The notes: generated by a model from the sequence alone, not told the origin. A stretch of DNA of 64,000 bases from JAPPLB01 sp965218555 (GCA_965218555.1 OZ244625.1:3658001-3722000); one strand, 5' to 3'; positions 21,201-31,243 are shown, numbered from the stretch's first letter. Numbers and translations are program-made.

Positions 21201-24140
21201 ATGCACAGCGTTGATCAGGTTCTCGCTGACATTCCTTTCGATCGCCCTGCCGCCGCCCGGCGCTCGTTCGAACGGATCGCCGCACAATCAGCGCCGGAAG
21301 ATTTCGATAGGCTTGCCAAGCTCCTGCGCGATTCTCCCGACCCCGACGCGGGCCTCTCGGGTATCGATCGATTCACGACAGGGGCCGGCGAAACGGCTTA
21401 TCTCTTCAGCGCCGAACATCGACTCAGCGCCGCCATCCGTCTTTTCTCGCACAGCAGCTACCTGACGGAAACGCTTCTGCGGAGCCCTGAGTTGCTTTCG
21501 TGGTACCTCGATGACCCGCAGCAGCAGCGTCTTCGCAGCACGCGTGAGTTGCGGACTGAACTGGGTTGGCTCTCGCCGTTGGCGGATGAGGAATCCTCAG
21601 CCCTCATCTTGGCTCGCTTCAAACGAATGCAGCTCCTGCGCATTGCCGCCCGTGACGTGCTTGACTTGGCGATGTTGCCCGAGGTCGCCCTGGAGCTTTC
21701 CAATCTTGCGGACACCATTCTCCAGGGGGCCTTGGAGTACATGGTCCAAAAGCTGACCGCCCGCTTCGGCCGGCCGCTCTCGCCCGCCGATCACGGGCCC
21801 ATCGAGTCCGAGTTCGTCGTTCTCGCACTCGGCAAGCACGGGGGCCGCGAACTGAACTACAGCTCGGACATCGACCTGATGTTCCTCTTTACCGATGAAG
21901 GAGGGACGTCGGGGCCGATTGTCATCACCAACAAAGAGTTCTTTACCCAAGTGGCGAATGGGTTGACGGATCTCGTTTCCCGCATCACGCCCGAAGGGAG
22001 CTGCTATCGGGTTGACCTGCGCCTGCGTCCCGAAGGCCGCGTCGGAGAAGTTGTGGTTCCGCTTCGCAGCGCCATCGACTACTACCACCGGCGCGCCCGT
22101 GATTGGGAACTGCAGATGCTCATCAAGGCGCGTCCCGCCGCCGGTTCAGCCGCTCTCGGACGGCTGTTTCTCGACGCCGTTCAGCCTCTGATCTACCAGA
22201 CTTCGACAGATTTCTCGATGATCGAACGCATCTCCGAGACTCGGGACCGTATCCAGGAAAAGCTCCGCAGCCGCTCGCGAGGGGGGACGGACGTCAAGCT
22301 TGCGCGGGGCGGGATTCGCGATATCGAGTTCATGGTGCAGTGCCTGCAGCGGCTTCACGGCGGCCGAGACGCCTGGCTCAGGAGCAGCGGCACACTCTTT
22401 GCTCTGCACCGGCTCATCGAAAAGGGCTATCTCTCGATGCCGGATTACGCGCAACTGGCCGCGGCCTACCAGTACTTCCGTGTCCTCGAACATCGATTGC
22501 AACTCGAAGAGAATCGTCAGACTCATACGCTCCCTAGCGGCGCCCGCAAGCGAGAAGTTCTATCGAACAAGATGCGTGATTTGATCTCGCCGCACATGGG
22601 CCGGGAATCGATGGAGCAGCAGATGCAACTCCATTTCGATCAGGTCACCGAGATCTATGGGCGGGTCATCTATTCCCAGGAGCCGGCTGCGATCGGTTCG
22701 CCCTGGCTGCTCGAACCGGTGGAGGAGAGCGAGGACCTGCCCCCGCTAGCGCCGCCGAGCCTGCATGAGCAGATTCGTCACATCGAGCGACATGCACCCG
22801 CCCTCGCCGACGCCGTCCGCTCTCTTCCGATCCTTTGGGGAAGCCGGCGCATGGAGCACCTGTTGAACAGGCTCGTTTCGATGCCTTCGCTGTGTGCCGA
22901 AATCGAGAATTCGAAACCGCTGCTTGCGTGTGTGGCCGACCTGTTTGAACACAGCCCTTATCTGGCCGAACACTTGATCGCTCACCCCGAAGACATCAAG
23001 CGTCTGAAGGCCGTCGCGGAATCCCCCTCTGAGGAAAACTCTGCTTTGTTTGATCGCGCCAGGGCAGATGTCGGTGAGGAGTTGGCGACCCAGAGCGATC
23101 TGAGCGGGAAATCCGATTGCCTGCGACGCTTCTACCGCCATGAAATGTTGCGCATCCTGGCCGGCAGTATCTATGGCCGCCGCCCCATTTTCCATTCACT
23201 GGGAGACACAAGCCGCCTCGCCGACTGGGTCATACAAACCGCCTACCGCCTCGCCGTCGACGAAGTATTCCCAAACACACCCCCCGCCCCCGGAGACCCT
23301 TCCATGCAGGTCATTGCCATGGGACGTCTGGGGATGAGGGAGTTCGACTTGGGATCGGACGCCGACATTGTCTTCTTCTTGGATGACGCCGCTGCAGGCG
23401 ATCACGACCGCTGGACGCAAGTCGCCGAACAGCTCATCGAGATTATCTCGAGCTACACCCGCGAGGGCTTTATCTTCGCTGTCGATACCCGTTTGAGGCC
23501 CATGGGCCGGGACGGCGAATTGGTGCAGATTGCCTCTCGCTACAAGCGGTACTTCGCGGAAGTTGCCGAGCCCTGGGAAGCCATCACCTACATGAAAGCC
23601 CGTACCGTCGCCGGTAACATCCCCCGTGGGACCCAGTCGCTCAACGAGCTACAGGATATCGGTTGGCATCGCTGGGGAATGGATACCGAACTCGCCCGCC
23701 TGCTGGTCGAAATGCGGGAACGCATCGAAAGGGAGCAGGGTGTATCTCACCCGATCAAGTCCGGCCCCGGAGGCTATTACGATATTGATTTCATCCTGAT
23801 GTACCTTCGATTGAAAGCCGCAGGTGTCTTCTTCGAGTCCTTGAACACTCCGGAGCGGATCGCCGTCATCCATTCCACCGGGGGCTTGGATGCGACCGAG
23901 GCCGAGGAATTCTACGCCAACGCCGTCTTCTTTCGCGCCCTTGATCACGCTTGCCGCGTCATGACCGGCCATTCCACGAGCAGGATCCCCACCGACCGAG
24001 CCCATCGCGGCATCGTCCGAGAACTGGTTTCGCGCTGGAGCCAGACTCCGGCGGGCGACAAGTCGCTACCGGAACTTCTCCAGGATATTCAGGTACAGAC
24101 GCGCCGCTTGTTCGGGAAAATTCTCCGACACGGCCGGTGA
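21201..24140 (+). CDS. glnE: Glutamine synthetase adenylyltransferase/deadenylase
   Basis: A 979-residue protein with the duplicated nucleotidyltransferase layout of GlnE. The N-terminal (deadenylylating) active site contains SSDIDLMFLF at about 221, and the C-terminal (adenylylating) one GSDADIVFFL at about 717. The intervening helical region and the DIEFMVQ/DIDFIL boxes that follow each domain are typical. It modifies a tyrosine of glutamine synthetase in response to nitrogen status through PII. No glnA or glnB is nearby. Its length matches the family. Confidence 0.96.
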   Translation: MHSVDQVLADIPFDRPAAARRSFERIAAQSAPEDFDRLAKLLRDSPDPDAGLSGIDRFTTGAGETAYLFSAEHRLSAAIRLFSHSSYLTETLLRSPELLSWYLDDPQQQRLRSTRELRTELGWLSPLADEESSALILARFKRMQLLRIAARDVLDLAMLPEVALELSNLADTILQGALEYMVQKLTARFGRPLSPADHGPIESEFVVLALGKHGGRELNYSSDIDLMFLFTDEGGTSGPIVITNKEFFTQVANGLTDLVSRITPEGSCYRVDLRLRPEGRVGEVVVPLRSAIDYYHRRARDWELQMLIKARPAAGSAALGRLFLDAVQPLIYQTSTDFSMIERISETRDRIQEKLRSRSRGGTDVKLARGGIRDIEFMVQCLQRLHGGRDAWLRSSGTLFALHRLIEKGYLSMPDYAQLAAAYQYFRVLEHRLQLEENRQTHTLPSGARKREVLSNKMRDLISPHMGRESMEQQMQLHFDQVTEIYGRVIYSQEPAAIGSPWLLEPVEESEDLPPLAPPSLHEQIRHIERHAPALADAVRSLPILWGSRRMEHLLNRLVSMPSLCAEIENSKPLLACVADLFEHSPYLAEHLIAHPEDIKRLKAVAESPSEENSALFDRARADVGEELATQSDLSGKSDCLRRFYRHEMLRILAGSIYGRRPIFHSLGDTSRLADWVIQTAYRLAVDEVFPNTPPAPGDPSMQVIAMGRLGMREFDLGSDADIVFFLDDAAAGDHDRWTQVAEQLIEIISSYTREGFIFAVDTRLRPMGRDGELVQIASRYKRYFAEVAEPWEAITYMKARTVAGNIPRGTQSLNELQDIGWHRWGMDTELARLLVEMRERIEREQGVSHPIKSGPGGYYDIDFILMYLRLKAAGVFFESLNTPERIAVIHSTGGLDATEAEEFYANAVFFRALDHACRVMTGHSTSRIPTDRAHRGIVRELVSRWSQTPAGDKSLPELLQDIQVQTRRLFGKILRHGR

Positions 24141-24373
24141 GGGCCGTCGGCAATCAGCGAAGCACCGGCGTGTTGATGTTCCAACACGACCACTTCGTAC
24201 GCCACCAAGCCTGCAAGAAGATGTTGACTTCGAGCAGCAACCGGTATCGAGTCCGCGCCATACAGACCAGGACCTGTAATACCGTGGCGACCTTGACTAA
24301 CTAGGAACGGTCGTTGTAATCATGCCGGCTGCATGTGAACCGCTGCTGTTGCCCGTGCAAACCCAGGGGGAGG

Positions 24374-27055
24374 TTACCAGGCCCGGCAATCTGATAGGCG
24401 TATCATATTTGCGCCGAGCGTCTTGTAACGATCTTCGTGGCAGGTCAGAATTATGATCTGAACGTTCTTCGCAGCTCTGTGGAGCGCGGGCCGCATCCGC
24501 CTGAAACGTTTGGGGTCGCTGTTGACAAGCGGATCGTCGAGTACGAGTGCAACCGGCTTGCCCTTTTCGCGAAGTAGGTCGGCGAGCGCCAGCCTGGTCA
24601 GAACGGCGATCTGTTCGCGCATGCCAATGCTGAGACTCAAGAAAGGTTCTTGGATACCGTTTCGATGTATCCCAACGATTTCAAGATCGTCCCCGTCCAG
24701 TTGCAGGGACGCATCCGGGAAGAGCAGCCGAAGATAGGGTTGCAAGCGGTCTTTCACCGGTGTTAGAAACTTTGCTTTCGCTTCGCTCTCGGCCTCTTGC
24801 AGCGTGGTCGAAAGCAGTTTCCAGGCTTCCGCATCCAGTTCGATCCGCTCCAGTTCCCGGCGGGCGGACGCCAATTCGCCCTCCTTTCTTTCCAGTTCTT
24901 CCGCAAGACCTTTCTGTCCAAGCGTACGCAACTCTACAGTCAGATCACGCGCCTTCTGCTCGTCCTCCTTGATCGTCTTCTCAAGCTGATCAAAGGCTTT
25001 CTGAGCGCGTTCCTGCTCGCCCCTGACGCTATCGGGTGACTGCGCTTCGAGCTTCAAAATCAGATCGTCACGTGTTTTATTGCGTCGTTCGGCCTCTCGC
25101 TTCGTTTTGTCGGCGAGTTCCTCAAGCCATTCGTCCGTCCTGTCTTTCCTTGCCTTTTCCAGTGCCTTGCTTTCGGCTGCAAGCGTCTCGGCTTCATGGT
25201 CGCTTGTCGCCTTGAACTCGATATACGGACCTTTGGCCTGATCGTGCAGTTTTCTTGCACTGTCCCTCGTCCGTTCGGCCTCGCTTGCGGCCTGTCGCAC
25301 TTCCTCCTGTTTCTTGCGCTCGGCGCTTTCGGCTGTCTGCGCCTGTTCGACGGGTAGCGGATCGTCGTCCGTTTCGACGATCAGTCGGTCAAGCTCACGC
25401 CGGCGTTCGCCGACCGTCGCCCGTAATTCGTCGAGTTCACCCCCCGCGACACCTTGGAGTTTTCCTTGCAGTTCCTTGATTTTGCCGGTCAGTTCCTGTT
25501 TCCTGAGGTGTGCTTTCTCAGCATCCGCTACCGTTTCTGCCCCGACACTTTGCAATTTCGTCCGCAAGTTGCTTTCCTGGCGCGATAGTTCCTTGCGCAG
25601 GTCGGGAATGTCCTCCCCGCCCGGCAGGATCTCCAGCGTTCCGAACCCTTCCAGCCGAATCGTGGTCCTGTCGGTGATTTTCAGCGGCTTGCCGGTATCG
25701 ACGGACAGGCCGTCGAGGACGACTACGTTGTCGCCATCCGGAGCGAAGATCAGGCTTGTGGCGATAGCGTCGAGAGCGGCTTCGCTCTTAAGAACCTTGC
25801 TCGACAGGGTACGAAGCCGCTCAAGGGATCGGTCGTCTATCACAAACCCGGCGAGAATCTCCCGTTCCTGCTCGATTTGCTGGCTCAGCGACTCAGCATC
25901 CTGGAGCCGCTTTTCAAGGTCGTTCAGCACTGCTGCTATCTGGGCTCTCTCCAACTGGCGTTGCGCCTCTCGGTGCGCATCGCTCGCCCCTTTGAGTTGT
26001 GCTCTCCGTTCCTCGAACGATCGCTCCGCCGCTTTGTAATCCTCCCATGCAGCGTCCCGCACCATCTCCGACTCACGAAACTTCGACTTTGCACCCTCGG
26101 CTTTGAGCACCCTCTCCTCCACGGACTTGACCATCTCTTTTCGTCGGTCGCTGTCTCCCAAAGCCGATTCAGCACGGGTTGCCGCCGAGCCTGCCTCGGC
26201 CTTTGCGGTCTTGATCTCTTCTTCAAGTCTTTCGATTCGCCGGATCGCCTCATTCGCTTGCATCAGCTCGGTTCTGGCTGCTTCAAGTCGATTGTCGCGT
26301 TCGTATTGCGAGAGCCGTCCTTGCAGCTCCTCGAGATCTTCGACTTTCTCGTCATAGTCTTGAACGTCCGCCTTTAGTTTTTTGCAAGACTTTTCCAACT
26401 CTTCCACTTGCTTGTGCGGTAATTTCAGCGTGTCGCGTTCGCGGCCTGTAGGCGTAAAGTAATAACTGGTCCTCTTCTTTGCCGCCACCACCAAGGCTCG
26501 GCCGCGGTCGCCGCCGAGAATCTGCCCCACCTCTCCCTCGATCGCGTCGTGTAACGCCGTGCGGCTGTCCTCGTTGAGTTGCAACGGCGCGAAAGCGCGT
26601 CCCTGCTCTACCCAGAGCAGGCCGGCGAGACCCCGGTGTTCCTCCTTCGCGGCGCCGCGCCCCGGTGGCGTGAAACCGAACAGCGCGCGCAAGGTCTCCT
26701 CGGCGCTGTCGTTCTGCCAGGTTCGCTCGCCGCCGTTCCGTTTCAACAGGGCCGACGGAGCCTGACAAAAGCCTTTCTCCAACCGATAGCTGGCACCGGT
26801 CAACTCGAAGTCGACCTCGATTTCCGGGCGGACGCTGGAGCCGAAGGGCATCATCTCGTCGATGAGCTTCCCGGTCTGGTTATGTCGATCGAAGAATGCC
26901 GACTGAAGCGCTTGCAGCAGGGTCGATTTCCCCTCCTCGTTGTCTCCGACGATCACCGTGAGACCGGGCTCGAACCCATCGATCTCAATGCCTTCGCGCA
27001 GCTTGCGAAAACAGCGAACGGCGAGCCGGGCGATCCGCATGGCCTGATCTTTCAC
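24374..27055 (-). CDS. SMC-like ATPase, YhaN/SbcC type
   Basis: An 893-residue ATPase. The P-loop GDNEEGKST is at about 37-45. Long charged coiled-coil arms span roughly 200-430 and 500-730. The C-terminal lobe has the ABC-like signature SLSIGMREQI followed by VALVLDDPL (Walker B) and TCHEDRY. The arms show no CxxC zinc hook, which points to the YhaN type rather than classical SbcC/Rad50. The GTG at 27055 overlaps the upstream nuclease stop by 4 bp; ATG 27040 (MRIARL) is an equally good start. The pair should form a DNA-end-processing complex. Confidence 0.9.
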   Translation of the reverse strand: MKDQAMRIARLAVRCFRKLREGIEIDGFEPGLTVIVGDNEEGKSTLLQALQSAFFDRHNQTGKLIDEMMPFGSSVRPEIEVDFELTGASYRLEKGFCQAPSALLKRNGGERTWQNDSAEETLRALFGFTPPGRGAAKEEHRGLAGLLWVEQGRAFAPLQLNEDSRTALHDAIEGEVGQILGGDRGRALVVAAKKRTSYYFTPTGRERDTLKLPHKQVEELEKSCKKLKADVQDYDEKVEDLEELQGRLSQYERDNRLEAARTELMQANEAIRRIERLEEEIKTAKAEAGSAATRAESALGDSDRRKEMVKSVEERVLKAEGAKSKFRESEMVRDAAWEDYKAAERSFEERRAQLKGASDAHREAQRQLERAQIAAVLNDLEKRLQDAESLSQQIEQEREILAGFVIDDRSLERLRTLSSKVLKSEAALDAIATSLIFAPDGDNVVVLDGLSVDTGKPLKITDRTTIRLEGFGTLEILPGGEDIPDLRKELSRQESNLRTKLQSVGAETVADAEKAHLRKQELTGKIKELQGKLQGVAGGELDELRATVGERRRELDRLIVETDDDPLPVEQAQTAESAERKKQEEVRQAASEAERTRDSARKLHDQAKGPYIEFKATSDHEAETLAAESKALEKARKDRTDEWLEELADKTKREAERRNKTRDDLILKLEAQSPDSVRGEQERAQKAFDQLEKTIKEDEQKARDLTVELRTLGQKGLAEELERKEGELASARRELERIELDAEAWKLLSTTLQEAESEAKAKFLTPVKDRLQPYLRLLFPDASLQLDGDDLEIVGIHRNGIQEPFLSLSIGMREQIAVLTRLALADLLREKGKPVALVLDDPLVNSDPKRFRRMRPALHRAAKNVQIIILTCHEDRYKTLGANMIRLSDCRAW

Positions 27056-28176
27056 CTCTCCGCTTTGACGTGCTCTTCGTACAACCGGATCAAAGCCGCT
27101 TCGGCAACCGCGCGATCCGGATCACCGGCGTCGCTTGCGCGTGCGCGCAGCTTTTCGACGGCCACGCGCACGAAGCCGGTGCGGTCGATGCGATCCAGAT
27201 CGTCGTCGCTGGGCGTGGCCAGCAGCGCCCCCTCGTCGATGCGCAGGAAGCGCAACAACGCTTCCCACCTCTCCAACAGGGCGTGAAGTTCGGCGCGCGC
27301 GGCCAGATCCAGAGCGCCCGAGACGGTCAGGGATAGCAGGCAGGTTGCCGGGTCGGGGGCCAGGGAACTGATCTGGTTGTCGAGCGCCTCGATATCAGCG
27401 CCATCGCGCACTTCACGAGCAATCGACCGCCAGGTGAACGTTCCGACCTTCAACGGCTCGACCCGCGGCGTCCGGCCCGGTCCGTCAATCGAAACCAGCA
27501 GTACATTGCCGGGATCGCTCGACGTGAAACGGTCCGGTTCCGGGGTTCCTGAATACCAGGTTCGCTCGTCGATCTGCAGCCTGCCGTGCCAATCGCCGAG
27601 CGCGAGATAGTCCAGACGTGCGGATTCGGCCCTTTCGGCGGCGATGGGGTTCGCCGCCTCCGTGGGATTGGGCAGGCGCTCGGCGATCGAGCCGTGCGCC
27701 AAGCCGATGCGGATTGCGCCCTCGGGCGTTACGGCGCCGTCGAACCAGGCTGTGAGGTCGTCCACTTCATGCCGGCGCTGTAGCACGGCCGGTAGAACCA
27801 CCGCCGCGCCGTCGAGCAGGCTGAGCGGCGTCTCGGGTTTGGTCAGGAAATGAGCGTTCTCCAGAGGATTCCGGTCGGCAAGACGGGTCCAGGCGGAAGC
27901 CGCCACCGCCGGATCGTGATTCCCCGGAATGAAGACCCAATCGCCGACGAAGGTCTTCAATGCGTCGAGGGTCTGGATCAGGATTGCGGCGGCGACGGTG
28001 TTGTCTTCGAACACGTCGCCCGCGACGAGGACCGCATCCGCGCCCCGTTGCGTCGCGAGTTCGCCGATCTTCCGAACGGTCTTCGGGCGCTGGCCGCGCA
28101 ATGCGGCTCCAGCGTCTCCGCCAATGCTGGAAAACTGCCTGCCGAGTTGCCAGTCGGCTGTGTGAATGAACTTCAA
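27052..28176 (-). CDS. SbcD/YhaO-like DNA repair metallophosphoesterase
   Basis: A 374-residue calcineurin-like nuclease, the partner of the following ATPase. Phosphoesterase motifs are TADWQLG (about 6-12), VAGDVFEDN, IPGNHDP and the later AHGS. In most Mre11/SbcD proteins the first motif reads DxH; here the His is Gln (DWQ). I place the start at a TTG (28176) giving LKFIHTADWQLG, with GGGG a few bases upstream. An in-frame extension to 28338 adds 54 residues with no family character. It is translationally coupled to the ATPase by a 4-bp overlap. Confidence 0.87.
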   Translation of the reverse strand: MKFIHTADWQLGRQFSSIGGDAGAALRGQRPKTVRKIGELATQRGADAVLVAGDVFEDNTVAAAILIQTLDALKTFVGDWVFIPGNHDPAVAASAWTRLADRNPLENAHFLTKPETPLSLLDGAAVVLPAVLQRRHEVDDLTAWFDGAVTPEGAIRIGLAHGSIAERLPNPTEAANPIAAERAESARLDYLALGDWHGRLQIDERTWYSGTPEPDRFTSSDPGNVLLVSIDGPGRTPRVEPLKVGTFTWRSIAREVRDGADIEALDNQISSLAPDPATCLLSLTVSGALDLAARAELHALLERWEALLRFLRIDEGALLATPSDDDLDRIDRTGFVRVAVEKLRARASDAGDPDRAVAEAALIRLYEEHVKAER

Positions 28177-28694
28177 TGCCCCGCACCGAGCACCCGAAAT
28201 AGAGCAACAAATGCTTTGCTCCAGGATTTCTGTTCTGGCTCTGGTCCGGCCATAGTATACAAGCGCGCTGTCCCCGAAGACACTGAAGACACTGTCTCTT
28301 TGCGTTGACCGCTGGACGTCACTTCTGGTGGCAGGCATCAGGGCTTGTCCATCTGACTCGAATTTAAATGGCGCCCGGAATTTCCCCGAATCCCCGGCAG
28401 CGCCTCATCGAGTTCAATACGCTCCAAGGCCGTCTCTAATAGCTCTGGGGGATTGGTCGAGGGGTGAATAGCCAAAGCCGTCGAAGCAAACTCACAAGTG
28501 GCCGCGTGGTCGAGCGGAGGCAATGGATCTGCCGCCAACCGGGAGCGGTAGTCTCTCGAACGAGAAGGTCCCTGCGAGCGGTTTTGGACGAGAAGCGCGG
28601 GCTGAGCTGTGGAGACAGTCTTCCCCTGCCATCCATAGCGGCGCGTTTGGCGGAAGTCGAGCAAAGTGGGCGGCAACGGCCGGAGCGGTCTGCG
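28177..28694. other. Intergenic region upstream of the nuclease-ATPase operon
   Basis: 518 bp with only short, family-less open frames on both strands. The promoter of the nuclease operon (minus strand) should lie here. No repeat, RNA or terminator was recognised. Confidence 0.5.
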
Positions 28695-29441
28695 TTACTT
28701 GCCGGGAGTCTCAGCCTCGGGGCCGTCTGCCACGGACTGCACGAGCACGGCTGTCACGTTGTCCGGCGCCCCTTTTGACAAGGTCGCCTCGATCAGTGCT
28801 GCGCAGCGTGATTGAAGCGAGCCGGGCTGCTCCAGAATCTCAATCAGTGCTTTCTCTCCAGTGACGCCGTGCAATCCATCGGAGCACAGTAGCAAAGTAT
28901 CGCCGGGAAGAAAATCGATCTCTTGCGCCGTCACCTCGAGATGATCTTCGGTGCCGACCGCCTTGGTCAGCACGTGGCGGTAAGGATGAACACGAAGCTG
29001 TTCCTCTGAAAGCCCCAGCTCCCGGCCGATGTCATTGATCCAGGAATCATCGGTTGTTACGCAAAACAGCTCACCGCCGGTCCACAAGTAGCAGCGGCTG
29101 TCGCCGACGTTGACCAGAAGGACTTTCGAGGGCCGCGCCAGAACGGCGACGACGGTCGTGCCCATGCCTTCGTATTCCGGGTTCTGCCCGGCTTCCCGGC
29201 GGATATTGTCGTTGGCTAGCCGGACCGCTCTTTCGAGCGAAGCAGCGGTTGCGGCTAGCCCGTATTGGGCAATTTCGGCTCTCAATGTTTCGATTGCGAT
29301 GCGCGACGCCGTTTCACCCGCTTGCGCGCCGCCCATGCCGTCCGCGACCGCGAACAGGCCCTGCTCGGGGTTCGCAACAAAACGATCTTCGTTGTGGGAC
29401 CGAACCAGTCCGACATCAGACATGCCGTAGCAATCAATCAT
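28695..29441 (-). CDS. PP2C-family serine/threonine protein phosphatase
   Basis: A 248-residue single-domain bacterial PPM phosphatase. Metal-binding motifs are SHNEDRF (about 15-21), VADGMGGAQAGE (about 33-44), LCSDGLHG and DNVTAVLVQ. It resembles Stp1/PppA enzymes that reverse Hanks-type kinase phosphorylation. No kinase is adjacent. It has no signal peptide or membrane segment. Confidence 0.94.
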   Translation of the reverse strand: MIDCYGMSDVGLVRSHNEDRFVANPEQGLFAVADGMGGAQAGETASRIAIETLRAEIAQYGLAATAASLERAVRLANDNIRREAGQNPEYEGMGTTVVAVLARPSKVLLVNVGDSRCYLWTGGELFCVTTDDSWINDIGRELGLSEEQLRVHPYRHVLTKAVGTEDHLEVTAQEIDFLPGDTLLLCSDGLHGVTGEKALIEILEQPGSLQSRCAALIEATLSKGAPDNVTAVLVQSVADGPEAETPGK

Positions 29442-29864
29442 TGTTACGAGCGTGGACGGCGACCGGAAGTTGGCATGGCGCCGGAATGATCATCCGTTAT
29501 TCTTACTGATCACAAACCGGAGAGCACTGACCTGCATGTCTCACCACGTGGCGAGAAGAAGTGCGTGAGAAGGCCGGCAGGACGAGGCGTGAGCCGCTTG
29601 GCGCGCGCAGGTGTACTTGACGGTACATCGAGCACGGCAAGCAAGCGCAACGAAGTCATGGCGGTCTTATCGCGTGCTTCGGCCATCAGGCGGTGAGACA
29701 TGCAGGTCAGGTTTGGCGCATTGAAAGAATGGTCCCGGCAGGGGGAAGCGGCCCACGGCTGTCGATCGGGGCTGTTTCAGACGCACAGCATAGTTTGCCA
29801 TACACTCGCCCCCGGCGCATGCGACCCATCGAGGCTTGCTGATCGAGACTCCGATACCTTTCTC
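29442..29864. other. Intergenic region containing repeat copy 1
   Basis: Apart from the repeat at 29527-29710, nothing was recognised. Small open frames over this stretch have no family character and one is produced by the repeat itself. Confidence 0.5.
29527..29710. repeat. Dispersed 184-bp repeat with terminal inverted repeats, copy 1
   Basis: The ends are perfect 19-bp inverted repeats, 29527-29545 against 29692-29710. Most of the interior is shared with 51186-51372, with a few substitutions and a short length difference. Internal palindromes include CCACGTGG and an arm around GTACTTGACGGTAC. One reverse frame is open through most of it, but both copies lie upstream of unrelated genes, so it is more likely a non-coding MITE- or REP-like element. 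It lies between the phosphatase and the end of ygfZ. Confidence 0.85.
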
Positions 29865-30806
29865 TTATGCTGTATCGGATACGCTCGTGACGCGGGCTGC
29901 ATGTCCGCCCACCGTCAGCGAACGATCCGGCCCGGAGGCATCCCGGCGAACGATGCTGAATCCCAGACACGCGCCCATCCTCGGCGAGAAAACCGGGCTT
30001 GTGAGCGTTCCGATCTCGCGGCCCTCCGCCCGCACGGCCGACCCGGAAGACGGGGGCTCCGTCGCATCGATCTCCAACCGCACGAGTTGCCGCCTTACCT
30101 TTCCCCGGGAGCGCACTCGCTCGACGATCTCCTGGCCCAGATAGCAGCCCTTCGCAAACGAAACCGGGCTCATTTGCCCGGATTCCTGCGGAAGGGTCGT
30201 CTCGAAAAAGTCTTGCGTATGCCGGGCAACTCTATTTTCCACCCGCACCACTTGCGCATCCTCGGGTGAGGCAGGAGCCACGCCCGCCGCCTCCAGCCCC
30301 CGGATCAACTTGTTTTCCCCACCGGCCTCAGCGAGAAGCCAACAACCCGGCTGACCCGTCGCCGAGGTTGCTACGACCGTCACCCCGCTGGAGGCTAGAT
30401 GGTGCTCACCCACCTCCGGAGCCGCTCCGAGCTGCTTCTCGACAATCTCCCTTGCCTGCGGGCCTTCAACCGCCACGGCCGCCATCAAGTCCGTCACGTC
30501 TTCGAGTGTGACGTCATCCATGATGATGTATTTCTCGAGGTGTTCGGCGAGGCTCTGCCGGGTTTCGGGCTCCGTATCCAGAAGAGTCGAATCTTCGAAC
30601 ACCCAAATCCTCGTGTCAGCCAGGATGTGGCCGTGAGCATCGAGAAAGTACGCCCTCACTCCTTCTCCCGGCTTGAGATCCTCCACGGCGTTGCTCGACA
30701 TTGCGTGCAGCAGCCTCAGACGGTCCTCGCCGGTCGCACGAATCCGACCGCGCCGGGTAAGACCTAGCCACGCAGCGCCTTCGCACAGCGCCTGATAACC
30801 GGACAT
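29865..30806 (-). CDS. ygfZ: Folate-binding YgfZ/CAF17-like iron-sulfur cluster protein
   Basis: A 313-residue protein of the tetrahydrofolate-binding T-protein-like fold. The diagnostic segment KGCYLGQEIVER (about 220) holds the conserved Cys, followed by RGKVRR. YgfZ/Iba57 proteins help assemble or repair [4Fe-4S] clusters in enzymes such as MiaB and LipA. The start at 30806 gives MSGYQALCEG, the usual short N-terminus. A longer frame reaches 31082 but overlaps the upstream gene. It lies 2 bp after that gene's stop and is probably co-transcribed with it. Confidence 0.9.
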   Translation of the reverse strand: MSGYQALCEGAAWLGLTRRGRIRATGEDRLRLLHAMSSNAVEDLKPGEGVRAYFLDAHGHILADTRIWVFEDSTLLDTEPETRQSLAEHLEKYIIMDDVTLEDVTDLMAAVAVEGPQAREIVEKQLGAAPEVGEHHLASSGVTVVATSATGQPGCWLLAEAGGENKLIRGLEAAGVAPASPEDAQVVRVENRVARHTQDFFETTLPQESGQMSPVSFAKGCYLGQEIVERVRSRGKVRRQLVRLEIDATEPPSSGSAVRAEGREIGTLTSPVFSPRMGACLGFSIVRRDASGPDRSLTVGGHAARVTSVSDTA

Positions 30807-30808
30807 CG

Positions 30809-31243
30809 CTAACTGTGCAGGGTTCGCAGGTATGCACCGAGAAGCAGAATCATCAGACCCGAGATGAATGCTCCGAATGCAAGACGCGGACGTTTGGCGT
30901 CCTTGTCCGGGTCGCCGCTTGGCGGGGTCGACAGCACGAACAGCATCGCAAATACGTGTAGAGCGAGAAGAAACTTCATCCCAAACGCGATGTGGTAGGC
31001 CGTGTCGACACCCGAAGATACGACTTGGTAGAAGTTGTAGCTTCCTGATACGACCAATAACATGATCGAAGTCAACGCCCAAGGTCTCAAGTGCGCCGCT
31101 ATCTCCTCGCGGAGCTTCGCCTGTTCATCCGCGCCCAGAGCATTCATCGCCGGATGAAAAACGAAACGGGCGTAGGCGAAACCGCCCACAACGACTGCGG
31201 CCGCAAAGATATGAGTCCAACGTAAAATGACGTCGATCATCAC
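30809..31243 (-). CDS. Small CopD-like integral membrane protein
   Basis: A 144-residue protein with four predicted membrane helices (about 8-26, 52-72, 84-104 and 122-140). A His near the first helix (RWTHIFAAAVVVGG) and AMNALG/FHPAM resemble CopD/DUF2269-type small membrane proteins that may bind haem or copper, but the family is assigned from pattern only. It is the first gene of the pair with ygfZ. The function is unknown. Confidence 0.75.
   Translation of the reverse strand: MMIDVILRWTHIFAAAVVVGGFAYARFVFHPAMNALGADEQAKLREEIAAHLRPWALTSIMLLVVSGSYNFYQVVSSGVDTAYHIAFGMKFLLALHVFAMLFVLSTPPSGDPDKDAKRPRLAFGAFISGLMILLLGAYLRTLHS

Noticed and set aside
28177..28338. 54-residue N-terminal extension of the SbcD-like protein
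   Set aside because: The phosphoesterase family starts at KFIHTAD, and the TTG at 28176 has a GGGG upstream, so the extension has no conserved feature.
29510..29701. Small protein encoded by the dispersed repeat (HFFSPRGE frame)
   Set aside because: The same frame is open in copy 2, but the two copies show inverted-repeat structure and compensatory changes that fit a non-coding element. There is no start context.
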